Positions 47,357 to 57,751 are shown, numbered from the stretch's first letter. The stretch is DNA of 64,000 nt from Alkalihalobacillus trypoxylicola (GCF_001590785.1 NZ_LTAO01000023.1:514100-578099); one strand, 5' to 3'. Notes: a model not told the origin generated them from the letters alone. A program made the numbers and translations.

Positions 47357-47430
47357 AAAAAGACAAGACTCTACATAATTGTCCATTTTTAATTGGGTCA
47401 ATCTAGTGTTGAGAGCTTGTCTTTTATTTT
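47357..47430. terminator. Bidirectional terminator between yyaC and the DUF554 gene
   Basis: AAAAGACAAGACTCT near 47357-47372 pairs with AGAGCTTGTCTTTT (47412-47425), flanked by A/T runs on both strands, between convergent genes. Confidence 0.75.
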
Positions 47431-47433
47431 TAG

Positions 47434-48138
47434 CTATGAAAAGTTTGAAAAGAGAAGGACTAAAATACTAACCACTACGATACTAGGCAGCATATTCGCT
47501 ACTTTAATTTTCGTTAACCCTAAAATATTAAGTCCTATAGCAACAATTAAAATGCCTCCAGTTCCTGTTAGCTCTATGATTAATAGATCTAGTAATTCCT
47601 CTGATATAAAAGCATTTATTTGAGTGGCTAATAAAGCAATCATTCCTTGATAGAGAATAACGGGAATAGCCGAAAATACGACACCTACTCCTAATGTTGA
47701 AGCAAAAATTAAAGAAGATACTCCGTCCAACATTGCTTTTGTATATAAAACAGAGTGATCGCCTCTTAAACCACTATCTAATGCCCCGATAATAGCCATT
47801 GCTCCTACTACATAAATTAACGTCGTCGTTACGAATGCTTTGGCTACTTTCCCTTCTTCCTTCGCTCCTATTTTTGACTCAATCCATAAACCTACTTGAT
47901 TAAGACGATTTTCTAAGTTTAATTTTTCACCGATTACGGTTCCAATGACTAAGCTTGATATGACGATAAGAAATTGTTCACTTTTTAATCCCATTGAGAT
48001 TCCTAAAATGATGACGGCTAATGCAATAGCTTGTAAAACAGTCGTTTTCATTTGTTCCGGGATATTTTTAATTTTCAATCCTATTAGCGCTGCTACTATA
48101 ATCGCTAATCCATTGACAATTGTTCCTGTTAATACCAT
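47434..48138 (-). CDS. DUF554 membrane protein
   Basis: Membrane protein of 234 residues with about seven helices, DUF554 family (YdfK/YqgA-like), function unknown. The opening GTIVNGLAIIVAALIGLKIKNIP and the central GALDSGLRGDHSVLYTKAMLDG are family features. It follows the class V aminotransferase by 12 nt, so they are likely cotranscribed. Confidence 0.9.
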   Translation of the reverse strand: MVLTGTIVNGLAIIVAALIGLKIKNIPEQMKTTVLQAIALAVIILGISMGLKSEQFLIVISSLVIGTVIGEKLNLENRLNQVGLWIESKIGAKEEGKVAKAFVTTTLIYVVGAMAIIGALDSGLRGDHSVLYTKAMLDGVSSLIFASTLGVGVVFSAIPVILYQGMIALLATQINAFISEELLDLLIIELTGTGGILIVAIGLNILGLTKIKVANMLPSIVVVSILVLLFSNFS

Positions 48139-48150
48139 CTTTATTCCACT

Positions 48151-49314
48151 CTACTCTCCAGCCAATATAAAAGCTTCTCCAATAGCTTTCATTGCATTTA
48201 TAAATTGTTTGACTTCCTCTTCTGTGTTGTATGGCCCAAAACTCACTCTTACTAACCCTGAATCAATGCTAGCTAAAGAATGATGAGTTTTTGGAGCACA
48301 ATGCAATCCAGCACGAACAGCTATTTTATAATGTTCATCTAAAATAATCGCTAATTCTTGACTATCGAGCTGTTCCATACGAAATGAGATGACCGCTACT
48401 CTTTGCGTTAGGTCTCTTGTACCATATAGAGTTAATCCATTGATACTTTCTAATTCTTTCATACATAATTCTAATAGCTTTTTTTCATGCTCATGGATTT
48501 GCTCAATTCCCTGTTTTTTTATAAATTGCAAACCTGCATGAAGCCCGATAATTCCTGGAGCATTTAAAGTTCCAGCCTCATATCTCTCTGGCCAGTGACT
48601 AGGTTGACCAGGCAACTCTGAGTCTCCTCCAGTCCCACCTGTTATAATGGGCTCTAATGAAAAATCTTTTCTGCTTATTAAAACTGCTGTACCTTGTGGT
48701 CCAAGCATTCCTTTATGTCCGGCAAAAGCTAATAAGTCTACATCATCATTCTCCATATTAATAGGAATAATCCCTGCTGTTTGGGAGGCATCAACTAACA
48801 ATACGATTCCTTTCGTTTTAGCGATAGCTGCTATCTTCCTTAACGGAACGATTGACCCCGTTACATTCGACGCGTGAGAAACCACAATCATTCTCGTTTT
48901 AGCCGTTATGACCATTTCAATTTCATTTTCAGTAATAAGTCCTTCTTCATTAGGTTCGACATAGGTCACATCAATTTTTTTCTGCTCCGTTAATCGATAC
49001 AAGGGTCTTAACACCGAATTATGCTCGAATGCCGTAGTCACCACATGCTCTCCTTCTTGGAATGGAAAACCTAAAAGAGCTTGATTTAGAGCCATTGTAG
49101 CATTTTGATAAAACCAAACATGATTAGGTGAAGGCGCCCCAAACATTGTAGCCAATTCTTTCCTTGTTTCATTAATTTTTTGACTAGCGATCTGTGATAA
49201 GTGATGGCCACTTCTTCCAGGATTCGCACTATATTCATTTACAGCCTCCATCATGGCTTCAGCAACCTGTTTAGGTTTTGGATAAGAGGATGCGGCATGG
49301 TCAAAATAAATCAT
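48151..49314 (-). CDS. Class V aminotransferase / cysteine desulfurase-like enzyme
   Basis: Pyridoxal-phosphate enzyme of 387 residues, fold type I. The start MIYFDHAASSYPKP, the DASQTAG aspartate that contacts the cofactor and the FAGHKGMLGP lysine are all visible; the C-terminal GLHCAPKTHHSL contains the cysteine position of desulfurases. This subgroup (the TIGR01977 type) is separate from IscS/NifS and SufS; its substrate is not established. It lies downstream of parB with an 80-nt gap and is followed by a DUF554 membrane protein. Confidence 0.9.
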   Translation of the reverse strand: MIYFDHAASSYPKPKQVAEAMMEAVNEYSANPGRSGHHLSQIASQKINETRKELATMFGAPSPNHVWFYQNATMALNQALLGFPFQEGEHVVTTAFEHNSVLRPLYRLTEQKKIDVTYVEPNEEGLITENEIEMVITAKTRMIVVSHASNVTGSIVPLRKIAAIAKTKGIVLLVDASQTAGIIPINMENDDVDLLAFAGHKGMLGPQGTAVLISRKDFSLEPIITGGTGGDSELPGQPSHWPERYEAGTLNAPGIIGLHAGLQFIKKQGIEQIHEHEKKLLELCMKELESINGLTLYGTRDLTQRVAVISFRMEQLDSQELAIILDEHYKIAVRAGLHCAPKTHHSLASIDSGLVRVSFGPYNTEEEVKQFINAMKAIGEAFILAGE

Positions 49315-49353
49315 GGTTCAATCCTTTCCTACGATGCTTTTCAACTATTAGAG

Positions 49354-49383
49354 AAAAGAAGTCACCTTTTATTAGATGACTTC
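49354..49383 (-). terminator. parAB terminator
   Basis: Minus-strand stem GAAGTCA / TGACTTC followed by TTTTC, just past the parB stop codon. Confidence 0.55.
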
Positions 49384-49394
49384 ATAAAATTTCT

Positions 49395-50258
49395 TTATGA
49401 AATAGATTCTTCATTCGATTGATTCATTAGTTGTAGGATACGCTCAAGATCATCATCTGAGTAATAATCAATTTCGATTTTCCCTTTTTTCTTACCTGGC
49501 TTTATCGTAACCGCTGTACCAAAGTGAGCTTTTAGCAAATCCTGACGTTCCTTTAAGAATGGTGTAAGCGAAGATTCCTTCTTCTTTGTTTCACGTGAAA
49601 CATTCGTATTAAGCTTTTGAACTAATTGCTCTACCTCTCTTACACTAAGTTTGTCCTGTAAAACCTTTTCTAAAAGAGGGGATATTTTTTGTTTATCCTT
49701 TAAACCTAATAATGCTCGTCCATGCCCCATTGATAGTTTCCCATCTGAAATGAATTGCTGAACGACTTTAGGCAAATGTAATAAACGAATATGATTGGCA
49801 ATATGCGGACGACTCTTTCCAATACGCTTCGCTAATTGTTCTTGAGTCACCTTAAGGTGTTCCATTAGCTTTTCATAGGCAACCGCTTCTTCAATCGGAT
49901 TGAGGTCTTCTCTTTGGAGATTTTCAATTAAAGCTAGCTCCATCATTTTTTCTTCGCTTAATTCTTTTATAATGACAGGAACCGTTTTTAAGGAAGCGAC
50001 CTCTGCAGCTCTAAATCTACGCTCTCCAACAACAATTTCATAGCCTTTTATCGTTTTCCTTACTGTGATAGGCTGCAATATTCCATTTTCTTTAATTGAT
50101 GTTGCTAATTCTTGAATAGATTCGTCTGAAAAGGTTTTTCGTGGTTGATATGGATTGGGACGTATTTCAGTTAAAGAAATTTCTTCCACCTTAGACTCCT
50201 GAGTTTCTTCTTCTCCAGGGAAAAAAGCATTTAAACCTTTACCTAACCTTTTTGCCAC
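49395..50258 (-). CDS. parB: Chromosome partition protein ParB (Spo0J)
   Basis: CTP-dependent sliding clamp that loads on parS, recruits SMC and helps organise the origin; needed for normal sporulation control. 287 residues: N-terminal CTP-binding domain with TVRKTIKGYEIVVGERRFRAAE (GERR arginine patch) and ENLQREDLNPIEEA, central helix-turn-helix DNA-binding domain, C-terminal dimerisation domain. GTG start overlapping the end of parA by 20 nt. The gene itself contains a perfect parS site, as in B. subtilis. Confidence 0.97.
   Translation of the reverse strand: MAKRLGKGLNAFFPGEEETQESKVEEISLTEIRPNPYQPRKTFSDESIQELATSIKENGILQPITVRKTIKGYEIVVGERRFRAAEVASLKTVPVIIKELSEEKMMELALIENLQREDLNPIEEAVAYEKLMEHLKVTQEQLAKRIGKSRPHIANHIRLLHLPKVVQQFISDGKLSMGHGRALLGLKDKQKISPLLEKVLQDKLSVREVEQLVQKLNTNVSRETKKKESSLTPFLKERQDLLKAHFGTAVTIKPGKKKGKIEIDYYSDDDLERILQLMNQSNEESIS
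49587..49602. promoter_or_regulatory. parS site inside parB
   Basis: Perfect 16-bp palindrome TGTTTCACGTGAAACA, the B. subtilis parS consensus, within the parB coding sequence. Confidence 0.95.
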
Positions 50259-51012
50259 CTGCCACCACTTCCTTTGCTAATTCTACGTAAACTTCTGCAC
50301 CACGAGATTTTGGATCATAAATAATAATCGGTTTCCCATGACTCGGCGCTTCTCCTAAACGTACATTTCTTGGAATGATTACATCAAAAACCTTTTCTCT
50401 GAAATATTTTTTCACTTCATCAATTACTTGAATACCTAAATTAGTCCTTGCATCGAGCATTGTTAGTAGGACACCTTCTATTTCTAATTCTGTATTTAAA
50501 TGTTTTTGTACAAGTCTAACCGTATTTAATAACTGACTTAATCCTTCTAGTGCATAATATTCACATTGAACGGGAATTAAAACGGAATCAGCTGCTGTTA
50601 ACGCATTAATCGTTAATAGACCTAATGAAGGAGGACAATCAATAAAAATATAATCATAGTCACTCGCAACAGATGCTAAGGCCCGTTTCAAACGTACTTC
50701 ACGTGAAATCGTAGAAACAAGTTCGATTTCTGCACCAGATAATTGAATGGTAGCTGGAACCATATCAAGGTTTTCGACCGTTGTTTGCTTTATAACGGTT
50801 TTAGTGTCTACATCGTTTACAAGCATGTCATAAACACATTCCTCAACGTCACCCTTTTCAATTCCAGCTCCGCTTGTAGCGTTTCCTTGAGGATCAATAT
50901 CAACAAGCAAAACCTTTTTCCCTATATATGCTAAACATGCACTTAGGTTTACAGACGTTGTTGTTTTCCCTACTCCGCCTTTTTGATTTGCTACAGCAAT
51001 GATTTTAGCCAT
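50239..51012 (-). CDS. parA: Chromosome partition ATPase ParA (Soj)
   Basis: Walker-type ATPase that binds DNA as an ATP dimer and also regulates DnaA. 257 residues: deviant Walker A KGGVGKTTT (residues 11-19), Walker B FIDCPPSLG. I start at ATG 51012 (MAKIIAVANQKGG), matching the family N-terminus with TAGGTG upstream; an in-frame start 11 codons earlier is less likely. Upstream gene of the parAB pair. Confidence 0.97.
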   Translation of the reverse strand: MAKIIAVANQKGGVGKTTTSVNLSACLAYIGKKVLLVDIDPQGNATSGAGIEKGDVEECVYDMLVNDVDTKTVIKQTTVENLDMVPATIQLSGAEIELVSTISREVRLKRALASVASDYDYIFIDCPPSLGLLTINALTAADSVLIPVQCEYYALEGLSQLLNTVRLVQKHLNTELEIEGVLLTMLDARTNLGIQVIDEVKKYFREKVFDVIIPRNVRLGEAPSHGKPIIIYDPKSRGAEVYVELAKEVVAGGKKVR

Positions 51013-51220
51013 GCTGTCACCTACTTTCCGTTCAAACATTCGCATTTCCGTTTTTATTTTATCATAGTTTGTATAAAAAGAGTTTTACAAAGTTTCTGCA
51101 AAACTTAAAAAAAAGCGATTTTGCGTAAAAATAGTTATAAAGTCGAGGGTGTGTCGTTCATTTTATTTTTTAAAATTTGATTTCTTTGATCATAGAATCA
51201 ATTTCATTATTCAAATCTTA

Positions 51221-51449
51221 TAATGAAAACCGAACGATTAGGTTTTTGATTTCCAATTTAGGTAGATGCTTTCCCAAGGGATTTTCTTCAGCTAACTCTG
51301 ACTACGCAGAGATTCGTCAAAGTGGATCTTCACACGGCGCTCATCCTTTGGGAGTCACTACCTACCGTTTCAATCAACAAACATTCAAGACATTTTTATA
51401 ATAATTGTTCATTTTTATTCACTTATAGAGCAATTATGAAATTCACTCA
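51221..51449 (+). repeat. Dispersed structured repeat, copy 2
   Basis: Second copy of the 230-nt element seen at 29943-30180, same orientation, with many single-base differences and a shorter 3' part. The inner stem is kept through compensating changes: copy 1 TTTCCAAAGGG and copy 2 TTTCCCAAGGG both pair with CCTTTGGGA. The outer stem is weaker here (right arm GTTCATTTTTATT). The shared sequence runs past the right arm to TTCACTTATAGAGCAATTAT. Confidence 0.8.
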
Positions 51450-51451
51450 AT

Positions 51452-51476
51452 AAAAAAAACCTATCATGAATGATAG
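51452..51476 (-). terminator. noc terminator
   Basis: Minus-strand hairpin CTATCA-TTCA-TGATAG followed by eight T, abutting the noc stop codon. Confidence 0.75.
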
Positions 51477-51477
51477 A

Positions 51478-52332
51478 TTATTTTTTAGGTATTCGAATCG
51501 TAAATTGATAGAATTCCTCATGCTCCTCTTCATTTGTATCTACATGAAGACCACTTTTTAAGACCATATCAACAGATTGTCTAATCGTATTCATGGCAAT
51601 TCTCATATCTTTAGAATATGATTTTCGTGTTGCTTTTTTCTTTTCTGGTTCACTCTCGTCTGCTTCTAATAACTGTTTTACTTTTTCTTCTGTTTGTTTA
51701 ACATTTAATCCATCTTTTTCAATGGCTTCTAAAACTTGCAACTGAAGAGCTTCATCCTTTAATGCCAATAATGAACGAGCATGTCTTTCAGAAATGACTC
51801 TAGATAATATCGCATTTTGCACTACTTCTGGCAAATGCAACAACCTTAATTTATTGGCAATCGTTGATTGTCCTTTTCCTAGACGCTGAGCCAAACTTTC
51901 TTGGGTTAATCCATGTAAATCAATTAACTTCGCATATGCAATGGCTTCTTCAATTGCCGTTAGCCCTTCTCTCTGCAAATTTTCGATTAGAGCAATCGAT
52001 GCAGTCTGAGAATCATTAAATTCTTTTACGATTGCTGGTATGTGTTCCCAGCCTAATGACGTAACCGCTCTCCAACGTCTCTCTCCTGCTATAATTTCAT
52101 ATTTACCATCACGTTTTCGAACGACGATTGGTTGAATGACTCCGTGAGTTCGTATTGTTTGTGCTAGCTCTTCAATTCTATCTTGATCAAAAACCGTTCG
52201 AGGTTGGAAGCGATTAGGCACAATGTCCGCGATCGCAATTTGCTTTACCTCTTCTTGGTTTGTTAATTCTTCTTCTATGATTTCTTCTTGTTTCTCATTA
52301 AAGCCAAATAGGCGTGAGAACGGCTGCTTCAT
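51478..52332 (-). CDS. noc: Nucleoid occlusion protein Noc
   Basis: ParB-paralogue CTPase (284 residues) that spreads from NBS sites and blocks Z-ring assembly over the nucleoid. The N-terminus [11 protein letters not shown] is the amphipathic membrane-targeting helix of Noc, which distinguishes it from ParB; then the CTP-binding domain with AGERRWRAV and [14 protein letters not shown], a helix-turn-helix and a dimerisation domain. Located between rsmG and parA as in B. subtilis. I saw no perfect Noc-binding site (ATTTCCCGGGAAAT) in the window, which fits their usual depletion away from mid-cell-timed regions but proves nothing. Confidence 0.95.
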   Translation of the reverse strand: MKQPFSRLFGFNEKQEEIIEEELTNQEEVKQIAIADIVPNRFQPRTVFDQDRIEELAQTIRTHGVIQPIVVRKRDGKYEIIAGERRWRAVTSLGWEHIPAIVKEFNDSQTASIALIENLQREGLTAIEEAIAYAKLIDLHGLTQESLAQRLGKGQSTIANKLRLLHLPEVVQNAILSRVISERHARSLLALKDEALQLQVLEAIEKDGLNVKQTEEKVKQLLEADESEPEKKKATRKSYSKDMRIAMNTIRQSVDMVLKSGLHVDTNEEEHEEFYQFTIRIPKK

Positions 52333-52468
52333 CGCCTAACACCACCTTTGTAAATAACCATTCCTTTTATATTCGACAGAATTAAATTTAATCCTTCTTC
52401 CGCTCTGTAATCATTTAACACTTGTCTAAAATAATTATTCAAGTAGACCCCTCCACTAACAAAGATGA

Positions 52469-52484
52469 TGTTTCACGTGAAACA
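52469..52484. promoter_or_regulatory. parS site between rsmG and noc
   Basis: Second perfect TGTTTCACGTGAAACA palindrome, about 2.9 kb from the one in parB. Confidence 0.95.
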
Positions 52485-52600
52485 TTCAAACTTTCATATA
52501 AATTTGAAAAATAAATAAATGAAAGTGTTTATTTTTTATAAAACTATCCGTTTCCAACTTATAAACTATTACTCTCATTTTCTCATAAAAATGGTAAATA

Positions 52601-52636
52601 CTAAACTCTTTTACTAGAATAAATGAAAGAGTTTAG
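52601..52636. repeat. Inverted repeat downstream of rsmG
   Basis: An 11-bp perfect inverted repeat (CTAAACTCTTT and complement) with a 14-nt loop, 53 nt past the rsmG stop. It may be a terminator, but the T run is missing. Confidence 0.5.
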
Positions 52637-52688
52637 CAGACACATTTTGTTTTTTCTATTACATAAATTTTTTTAGTTGTGTAAACTT

Positions 52689-53408
52689 TTATTTTGATAA
52701 CGGCTGCTTGTTTGGAGTACCTGGCTTTCTTGGATACTTCTTTGCCGTTTTTTTTGCTTTTTTAATGACTACGATTGAACGTTCGCTTTCTTCTTCTGGC
52801 AATATGAAGCTATGATGCTTCGTTAAGCTACCACCGAGAGTTTTTATTGCATAGTTCGCTTCTACTATCTCTTCTTCTGCATTCGAGCCTTTTAATGCAA
52901 TAAAATCTCCATCTATTTTTGCTAGTGGAAGACAGAGCTCAGATAAAACAGACATTCTCGCAACCGCTCTTGCCATTACAATATCATATTTTTCACGATG
53001 AATGACGTTTTGAGCAAATGTTTCAGCACGGTCATGAAAGAAAGAAACGTTTTCTAATTCAAGTTCAGATGCTAAATGTTCTAAAAATCCAATTCTTTTT
53101 TTCAAAGAATCGACAATGGAGACATTTAATTCTGGAAAAACAATTTTAAGTGGGATACTAGGAAATCCTGCTCCAGCACCAACATCAATTATTTTTTGCC
53201 CTTTTTCAAATGAATAATAAAAGCTAGGAGAAATCGAATCATAAAAATGCTTTAAATAAACATCTTCCTCGGAAGTAAGAGCTGTCAAATTCATTTTTTC
53301 ATTCCACTCTACTAACACTTCATAATATCGTTGGAACTGCTGCTGTTGTTTTTCTGATAATGACCTTCCTTTTAATGATAATTCTTTTACAAAAGCCTCT
53401 TTATTCAT
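52689..53408 (-). CDS. rsmG: 16S rRNA m7G527 methyltransferase RsmG (GidB)
   Basis: SAM-dependent methyltransferase (239 residues, the B. subtilis length) that makes m7G at position 527 of 16S rRNA; loss gives low-level streptomycin resistance. SAM-binding motif [15 protein letters not shown], followed by [14 protein letters not shown] and [20 protein letters not shown] with GGAGGA upstream, 18 nt after mnmG. Confidence 0.97.
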   Translation of the reverse strand: MNKEAFVKELSLKGRSLSEKQQQQFQRYYEVLVEWNEKMNLTALTSEEDVYLKHFYDSISPSFYYSFEKGQKIIDVGAGAGFPSIPLKIVFPELNVSIVDSLKKRIGFLEHLASELELENVSFFHDRAETFAQNVIHREKYDIVMARAVARMSVLSELCLPLAKIDGDFIALKGSNAEEEIVEANYAIKTLGGSLTKHHSFILPEEESERSIVVIKKAKKTAKKYPRKPGTPNKQPLSK

Positions 53409-53426
53409 TCGAATCCTCCAACTTTT

Positions 53427-55313
53427 TTAATCAATTTTCGCTAAACGCCCTTGTTCAATGTACACTAATAAAATGGAAATATCAGCAGGGTTAACACCAG
53501 CTACACGCGATGCTTGCCCAATAGATAGAGGACGAACTTGACTCAACTTTTGTTTCGCTTCTGTTGCTAGTCCGTTAATTGCAAAATAATCAAGGTTATC
53601 TGGTATTTTTTTACTATCTAATTTTTTTGCTTTTTCCACTTGCTGCCATTGTTTTTCGATGTAGCCTTCATATTTTATTTGGATTTCGACTTGCTCAGCT
53701 ACTTCATCTGAAATAAGCTCTTCAGCTTCTGGAATAATCGTTATCACATCAGCATAGCTCATCTCAGGCCTTTTTAAAAATGCCGATGCTCTCACTGCCT
53801 CTTGCAAAGGTGTTGATTGTATTTTTTCTAATAATGTTGCTACTTTTTCAGATGGCTTAATGATAATGCCTTCTAGTCTTTTCTTCTCGTTTTCAATCAA
53901 ATTCTTTTTCGACTGATAACGTTTATATCGTTCATCATGAATTAAACCAATTTGATATCCAATTTCCGTTAATCGAAGATCAGCATTATCATGACGCAGA
54001 AGCAGTCTATATTCTGCTCTAGAGGTCAATAATCGATAAGGCTCATTTGTACCCTTAGTGACTAAATCATCTATTAAAACGCCAATATAGGCTTCTGAGC
54101 GGTCTAAGATAATACCTTCTTTACCTTGTGCTTTACGTGCAGCATTAATACCAGCCATAATCCCTTGACCTGCAGCTTCCTCATACCCGGAAGTTCCGTT
54201 GATTTGACCTGCTGTAAATAAATTTTCGATTTTCTTTGTTTCCAAGGTCGGCCAAAGTTGCGTAGGCACAATTGCATCATATTCAATTGCATATCCAGGT
54301 CTCATCATTCGTACATTTTCTAGGCCTGGAATCGTTTTGAGCATATCCAATTGAACATCTTCAGGCAAGCTCGTTGAAAGACCTTGAACATATACTTCAG
54401 ACGTATTACGACCTTCAGGCTCTAAGAAAATTTGATGCCTTGGCTTATCATTAAAGCGAACAATTTTATCTTCAATAGAAGGACAATACCTTGGTCCTGT
54501 TCCTTCAATCATACCTGAATACATCGGTGAACGTCCTAAATTTTGGTTAATTATTTGATGGGTCTCTTCACTTGTATAAGTCAACCAACAAGGTAATTGG
54601 TCTGTAATAAATTTAGTGGTTTCATAAGAAAACGCTCTAGGCACTTCATCGCCTGGTTGAATTTCGGTTTTGTCATAATCGATAGAACTTCCATTTACTC
54701 TTGGAGGTGTACCTGTTTTAAATCGAACAAGATCAAATCCAAGCTCCTTAAGATGATCCGATAATTTAATAGAAGGCTGCATATTGTTTGGACCACTTTC
54801 GTATGAAAGCTCACCTAATATAATTTTTCCTCTTAAATACGTGCCTGTCGTTACGATAACCGACTTACTACGATACTCCGCCCCAGTATTTGTAATGACT
54901 CCTTTACAAGCCCCATCCTCTATAATTAAAGAGTCGACCATCCCCTGGCGTAGCAATAAATTGTCCTGCTCTTCTATGGTTTTTTTCATTTCATGCTGAT
55001 ATAGAAACTTATCTGCCTGTGCTCTTAATGCACGAACAGCTGGGCCTTTTCCAGTATTTAGCATACGCATTTGTATATGGGTTTTATCGATATTACGCCC
55101 CATTTCACCACCAAGCGCATCAATTTCACGAACGACAATTCCTTTTGCCGGTCCTCCAACAGATGGATTACACGGCATGAAGGCGACTGCATCTAAATTT
55201 AATGTCAGCATTAATGTATTAGCCCCCATTCGAGCCGCGGCAAGTCCAGCTTCCACTCCTGCATGCCCCGCACCAATTACAATAACATCAAATTCACCAC
55301 CTTGATATTGCAT
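53427..55313 (-). CDS. mnmG: tRNA uridine 34 carboxymethylaminomethyl enzyme MnmG (GidA)
   Basis: FAD-dependent partner of MnmE that installs cmnm5 on U34 of several tRNAs. 628 residues, the family length. FAD-binding [10 protein letters not shown] near the N-terminus, [11 protein letters not shown], the second family signature [12 protein letters not shown], and a C-terminal helical tRNA-binding domain. I start at ATG 55313 ([14 protein letters not shown]) with AAAGGAGG 8 nt upstream; the frame extends 15 codons further but the extra stretch contains the ribosome site. Between mnmE and rsmG. Confidence 0.97.
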   Translation of the reverse strand: MQYQGGEFDVIVIGAGHAGVEAGLAAARMGANTLMLTLNLDAVAFMPCNPSVGGPAKGIVVREIDALGGEMGRNIDKTHIQMRMLNTGKGPAVRALRAQADKFLYQHEMKKTIEEQDNLLLRQGMVDSLIIEDGACKGVITNTGAEYRSKSVIVTTGTYLRGKIILGELSYESGPNNMQPSIKLSDHLKELGFDLVRFKTGTPPRVNGSSIDYDKTEIQPGDEVPRAFSYETTKFITDQLPCWLTYTSEETHQIINQNLGRSPMYSGMIEGTGPRYCPSIEDKIVRFNDKPRHQIFLEPEGRNTSEVYVQGLSTSLPEDVQLDMLKTIPGLENVRMMRPGYAIEYDAIVPTQLWPTLETKKIENLFTAGQINGTSGYEEAAGQGIMAGINAARKAQGKEGIILDRSEAYIGVLIDDLVTKGTNEPYRLLTSRAEYRLLLRHDNADLRLTEIGYQIGLIHDERYKRYQSKKNLIENEKKRLEGIIIKPSEKVATLLEKIQSTPLQEAVRASAFLKRPEMSYADVITIIPEAEELISDEVAEQVEIQIKYEGYIEKQWQQVEKAKKLDSKKIPDNLDYFAINGLATEAKQKLSQVRPLSIGQASRVAGVNPADISILLVYIEQGRLAKID

Positions 55314-55377
55314 GATGTTACCTCCTTTTAAAAATAAGATTGAATTTATTTCATTCATTCGATTAAACGAACGCTAT

Positions 55378-56754
55378 TTATTTACCTAAACAGAATTGGG
55401 AGAATAGTTGATCTAATAAACTTTCTTGAACAGAATCTCCAATAATCTCACCTAATAATTCCCATGTTTTCGTTATATCTATCTGCACTAAGTCAATTGG
55501 AACCCCATCTTCAATCGCCTGAACCGCATCTTCAATCGTGCTTTTAGCTAGTTCTAATAAAGCGATATGACGGGAGTTAGATACATACGTAACATCCTCT
55601 GCTTCTAACCTTCCAGCAAAAAATAAATCTGAAATCGCTTGTTCTAGCTCCTCGACACCTTTATCTTCAATGAGAGCTGTCGTTATAACAGGTTTTGATG
55701 CTGCTAGCTGATAAACCTTCTCCATGTCTATTTTCTGCTCTTGGTCTGTTTTATTGACTATGACAATCACATTCATTTTTTCTACAACTTCAAAAAGCGC
55801 CTCATCCTCTTTCGAGAGTTCCTCGCCATAATTAAGGACAAGCAAAAGTAATTCTGCGTCTTTTAACACTTGTCTCGAACGCTCAACCCCTATTCGTTCA
55901 ACGATATCTTCCGTTTCACGAATTCCAGCCGTATCTACTAATCGTAGTGGAACACCTCTGACATTCACATATTCTTCGATAACATCTCTTGTTGTACCAG
56001 GTATATCTGTAACAATCGCTTTATTTTCATGAACTAGGCTATTTAATAATGAAGATTTTCCTACATTCGGTCGCCCTATAATAACGGTAGACAAACCTTC
56101 TCTCACTATTTTTCCTTGTTCAGCTGTTTGTAATAATGAATTTATTTCTTCTATAACAAAGCTCGCCTTTGATTTAAGCAGCTCATGAGTCATGGTTTCC
56201 GCATCATATTCAGGATAATCTATATTTACTTCAACATTAGCAACGGTTTCTAATAAAGCCTGGCGCAAAATGGAGATTTTTTTGGATAATCTCCCTTCTA
56301 CTTGATTCAATGCAATATTCATGGCCTTATCCGTTTTAGCTCTGATTAAATCCATAACTCCTTCTGCTTGAGAGAGGTCTATTCTTCCATTTAAAAAGGC
56401 CCTTTTTGTAAACTCCCCTGGCTCAGCTAGCCTCGCCCCATTTGTCAATGTTAACTGCAGAACGCGGTTTACAGACATAATACCGCCATGGCAATTTATT
56501 TCTACTACATCTTCTCTCGTAAAGGTTTTAGGTGCTCTTAAGACCGATACCATCGCTTCTTCTACCCTTTGGTTGGTCTTTGGATCAATCAAATGCCCAT
56601 AAACAATAGTGTGTGATGGGGTTTCTTTTAATGTATTCTTTCCTTTATAAATTCGATCAGCTATTTCAATCGCTTGGTCACCACTTAGACGAACAATGCC
56701 AATCGCTCCTTCTCCTAGTGCCGTTGATACAGCTGATATAGTATCAAATTCCAT
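55378..56754 (-). CDS. mnmE: tRNA modification GTPase MnmE (TrmE)
   Basis: GTPase of 458 residues that works with MnmG on U34. N-terminal formyl-THF-binding domain (1-120), helical domain, an inserted G domain with G1 [13 protein letters not shown]2/G3 DIPGTTRD and DTAGIRET, G4 NKTD, and the C-terminal catalytic CLGK ending the protein, where Cys is essential. ATG with GGAGTGAAG upstream. About 375 nt separate it from jag; that space holds a DnaA-box cluster. Confidence 0.98.
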   Translation of the reverse strand: MEFDTISAVSTALGEGAIGIVRLSGDQAIEIADRIYKGKNTLKETPSHTIVYGHLIDPKTNQRVEEAMVSVLRAPKTFTREDVVEINCHGGIMSVNRVLQLTLTNGARLAEPGEFTKRAFLNGRIDLSQAEGVMDLIRAKTDKAMNIALNQVEGRLSKKISILRQALLETVANVEVNIDYPEYDAETMTHELLKSKASFVIEEINSLLQTAEQGKIVREGLSTVIIGRPNVGKSSLLNSLVHENKAIVTDIPGTTRDVIEEYVNVRGVPLRLVDTAGIRETEDIVERIGVERSRQVLKDAELLLLVLNYGEELSKEDEALFEVVEKMNVIVIVNKTDQEQKIDMEKVYQLAASKPVITTALIEDKGVEELEQAISDLFFAGRLEAEDVTYVSNSRHIALLELAKSTIEDAVQAIEDGVPIDLVQIDITKTWELLGEIIGDSVQESLLDQLFSQFCLGK

Positions 56755-56956
56755 TCTTTCTTCACTCCAAACTATATTTGCCCCTCTATTATAAACGCTT
56801 CAGGCTGCAAATATTTGTCGAAATACAAGATCAATTAAGAAAATGTTATTTCTTCATAGACCATCTATCTTATTTTACATGATTATTTCAAATAATGCTT
56901 GTTTTCCATTTTACAATACTACTTCTATATTCTATCCTTGTTGTCTGTTTTTAACC

Positions 56957-56999
56957 TTATACACATGTGGATAATCGATATCTAGTAAACTTATCCACA
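56957..56999. promoter_or_regulatory. DnaA-box cluster between mnmE and jag
   Basis: Two perfect DnaA boxes, TGTGGATAA (56966-56974) and TTATCCACA (56991-56999), face each other 16 nt apart, with a one-mismatch box TTATACACA (56957-56965) directly abutting the first. Clusters of DnaA boxes outside oriC are known in this position in B. subtilis and damp initiation by titrating DnaA. Confidence 0.8.
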
Positions 57000-57084
57000 C
57001 AAGCCTCCAACTATCTAGAATACCATATCACGTGATAATTGAAAAGAATGTAACTAAGCTTAGTTAAGAGATATAAATGGACAT

Positions 57085-57115
57085 AAAAAAACCGAGAAAG
57101 ATTTCTCTTTCCCGG
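57085..57115 (-). terminator. spoIIIJ-jag terminator
   Basis: Minus-strand stem CCGGGAAAG / CTTTCTCGG (one wobble) with a 6-nt loop and seven T, 15 nt past jag. Confidence 0.85.
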
Positions 57116-57130
57116 CTCATTGATGATTGA

Positions 57131-57751
57131 TTACTTAGGGGCTATAACAATATGACGATTTTTTCCTCTGCCTTGCGAGTAGGTTTCTACCCCTTCTATA
57201 TCTTGCAGGGAGGTATGAATCACTTTTCGTTCTTTAGCACTCATTGGCTCTAAAACTACTTTATGTCTTCTTTTTAGAACTTTTTGACTCACTCTATGAG
57301 CTAGATTCTCTAACGCCTCTTGTCTTTTTGCACGATAGTTCTCCGCATCAAGTTGAATTCTAACAAAATCATCATCCAATCGGTTGGCTACTAAATTGGT
57401 TAAATATTCTAATGAATCAAGAGTTTGACCTCTTTTTCCAATCAATCGACCGATGTCTTCATTACCTACTAATTCAAAAAGTACAGTATCTTCTAAACGC
57501 TTTTCTTCTATTGTTACAGTAAATCCCATGTTCTCAATCGTTTCTTTAAGAAAATGGTAACCTTCTTCAACGGCATCAGGCTTAACATGAGCTGTTATTT
57601 TTGCGGGTTTTGTGCCGAGAATACCTAGAAAGCCTTTTTGTGGTTTCTCTACCACTTCATATACTAGACGTTCTTTCGTTGCTCCCAGTTCAATAAGCGC
57701 CTTCGAAACTGCTTCTTCAATTGTTTTGCCTGACACAGTTATTTTGGTCAC
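57131..57751 (-). CDS. jag: RNA-binding protein Jag (KhpB/EloR)
   Basis: Cytoplasmic RNA-binding protein of 206 residues, partner of KhpA, affecting cell elongation and wall synthesis. Jag N-terminal domain (1-50, [15 protein letters not shown]), KH domain (about 75-150) with GxxG in [17 protein letters not shown], and R3H domain at the C-terminus ([13 protein letters not shown] ... [17 protein letters not shown]). GTG start overlapping the spoIIIJ stop by 4 nt. Confidence 0.97.
   Translation of the reverse strand: MTKITVSGKTIEEAVSKALIELGATKERLVYEVVEKPQKGFLGILGTKPAKITAHVKPDAVEEGYHFLKETIENMGFTVTIEEKRLEDTVLFELVGNEDIGRLIGKRGQTLDSLEYLTNLVANRLDDDFVRIQLDAENYRAKRQEALENLAHRVSQKVLKRRHKVVLEPMSAKERKVIHTSLQDIEGVETYSQGRGKNRHIVIAPK

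Larger units (their letters stand above)
51013..51477. other. Intergenic region between noc and parA carrying repeat copy 2
   Basis: 465 nt, AT-rich. About half is the structured repeat (51221-51449); the rest holds the noc terminator and presumably the parA promoter. In B. subtilis noc and soj are close together, so the repeat is a local insertion. Confidence 0.7.
52333..52688. other. rsmG-noc intergenic region
   Basis: 356 nt, very AT-rich. It contains a perfect parS site (52469-52484) and an inverted repeat CTAAACTCTTT / AAAGAGTTTAG (52601-52636) that may end rsmG transcription, though it lacks a clear T run. No gene seen. Confidence 0.7.
56755..57130. other. mnmE-jag intergenic region
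   Basis: 376 nt with three DnaA boxes (56957-56999) and the jag terminator (57085-57115). A 12-bp palindrome TATCACGTGATA lies near 57026-57037; it resembles parS only in its CACGTG core. No gene. Confidence 0.7.

Noticed and set aside
57026-57037. Palindrome TATCACGTGATA as a possible third parS
   Set aside because: Only the CACGTG core agrees; flanking bases differ from TGTTTCACGTGAAACA at several positions.
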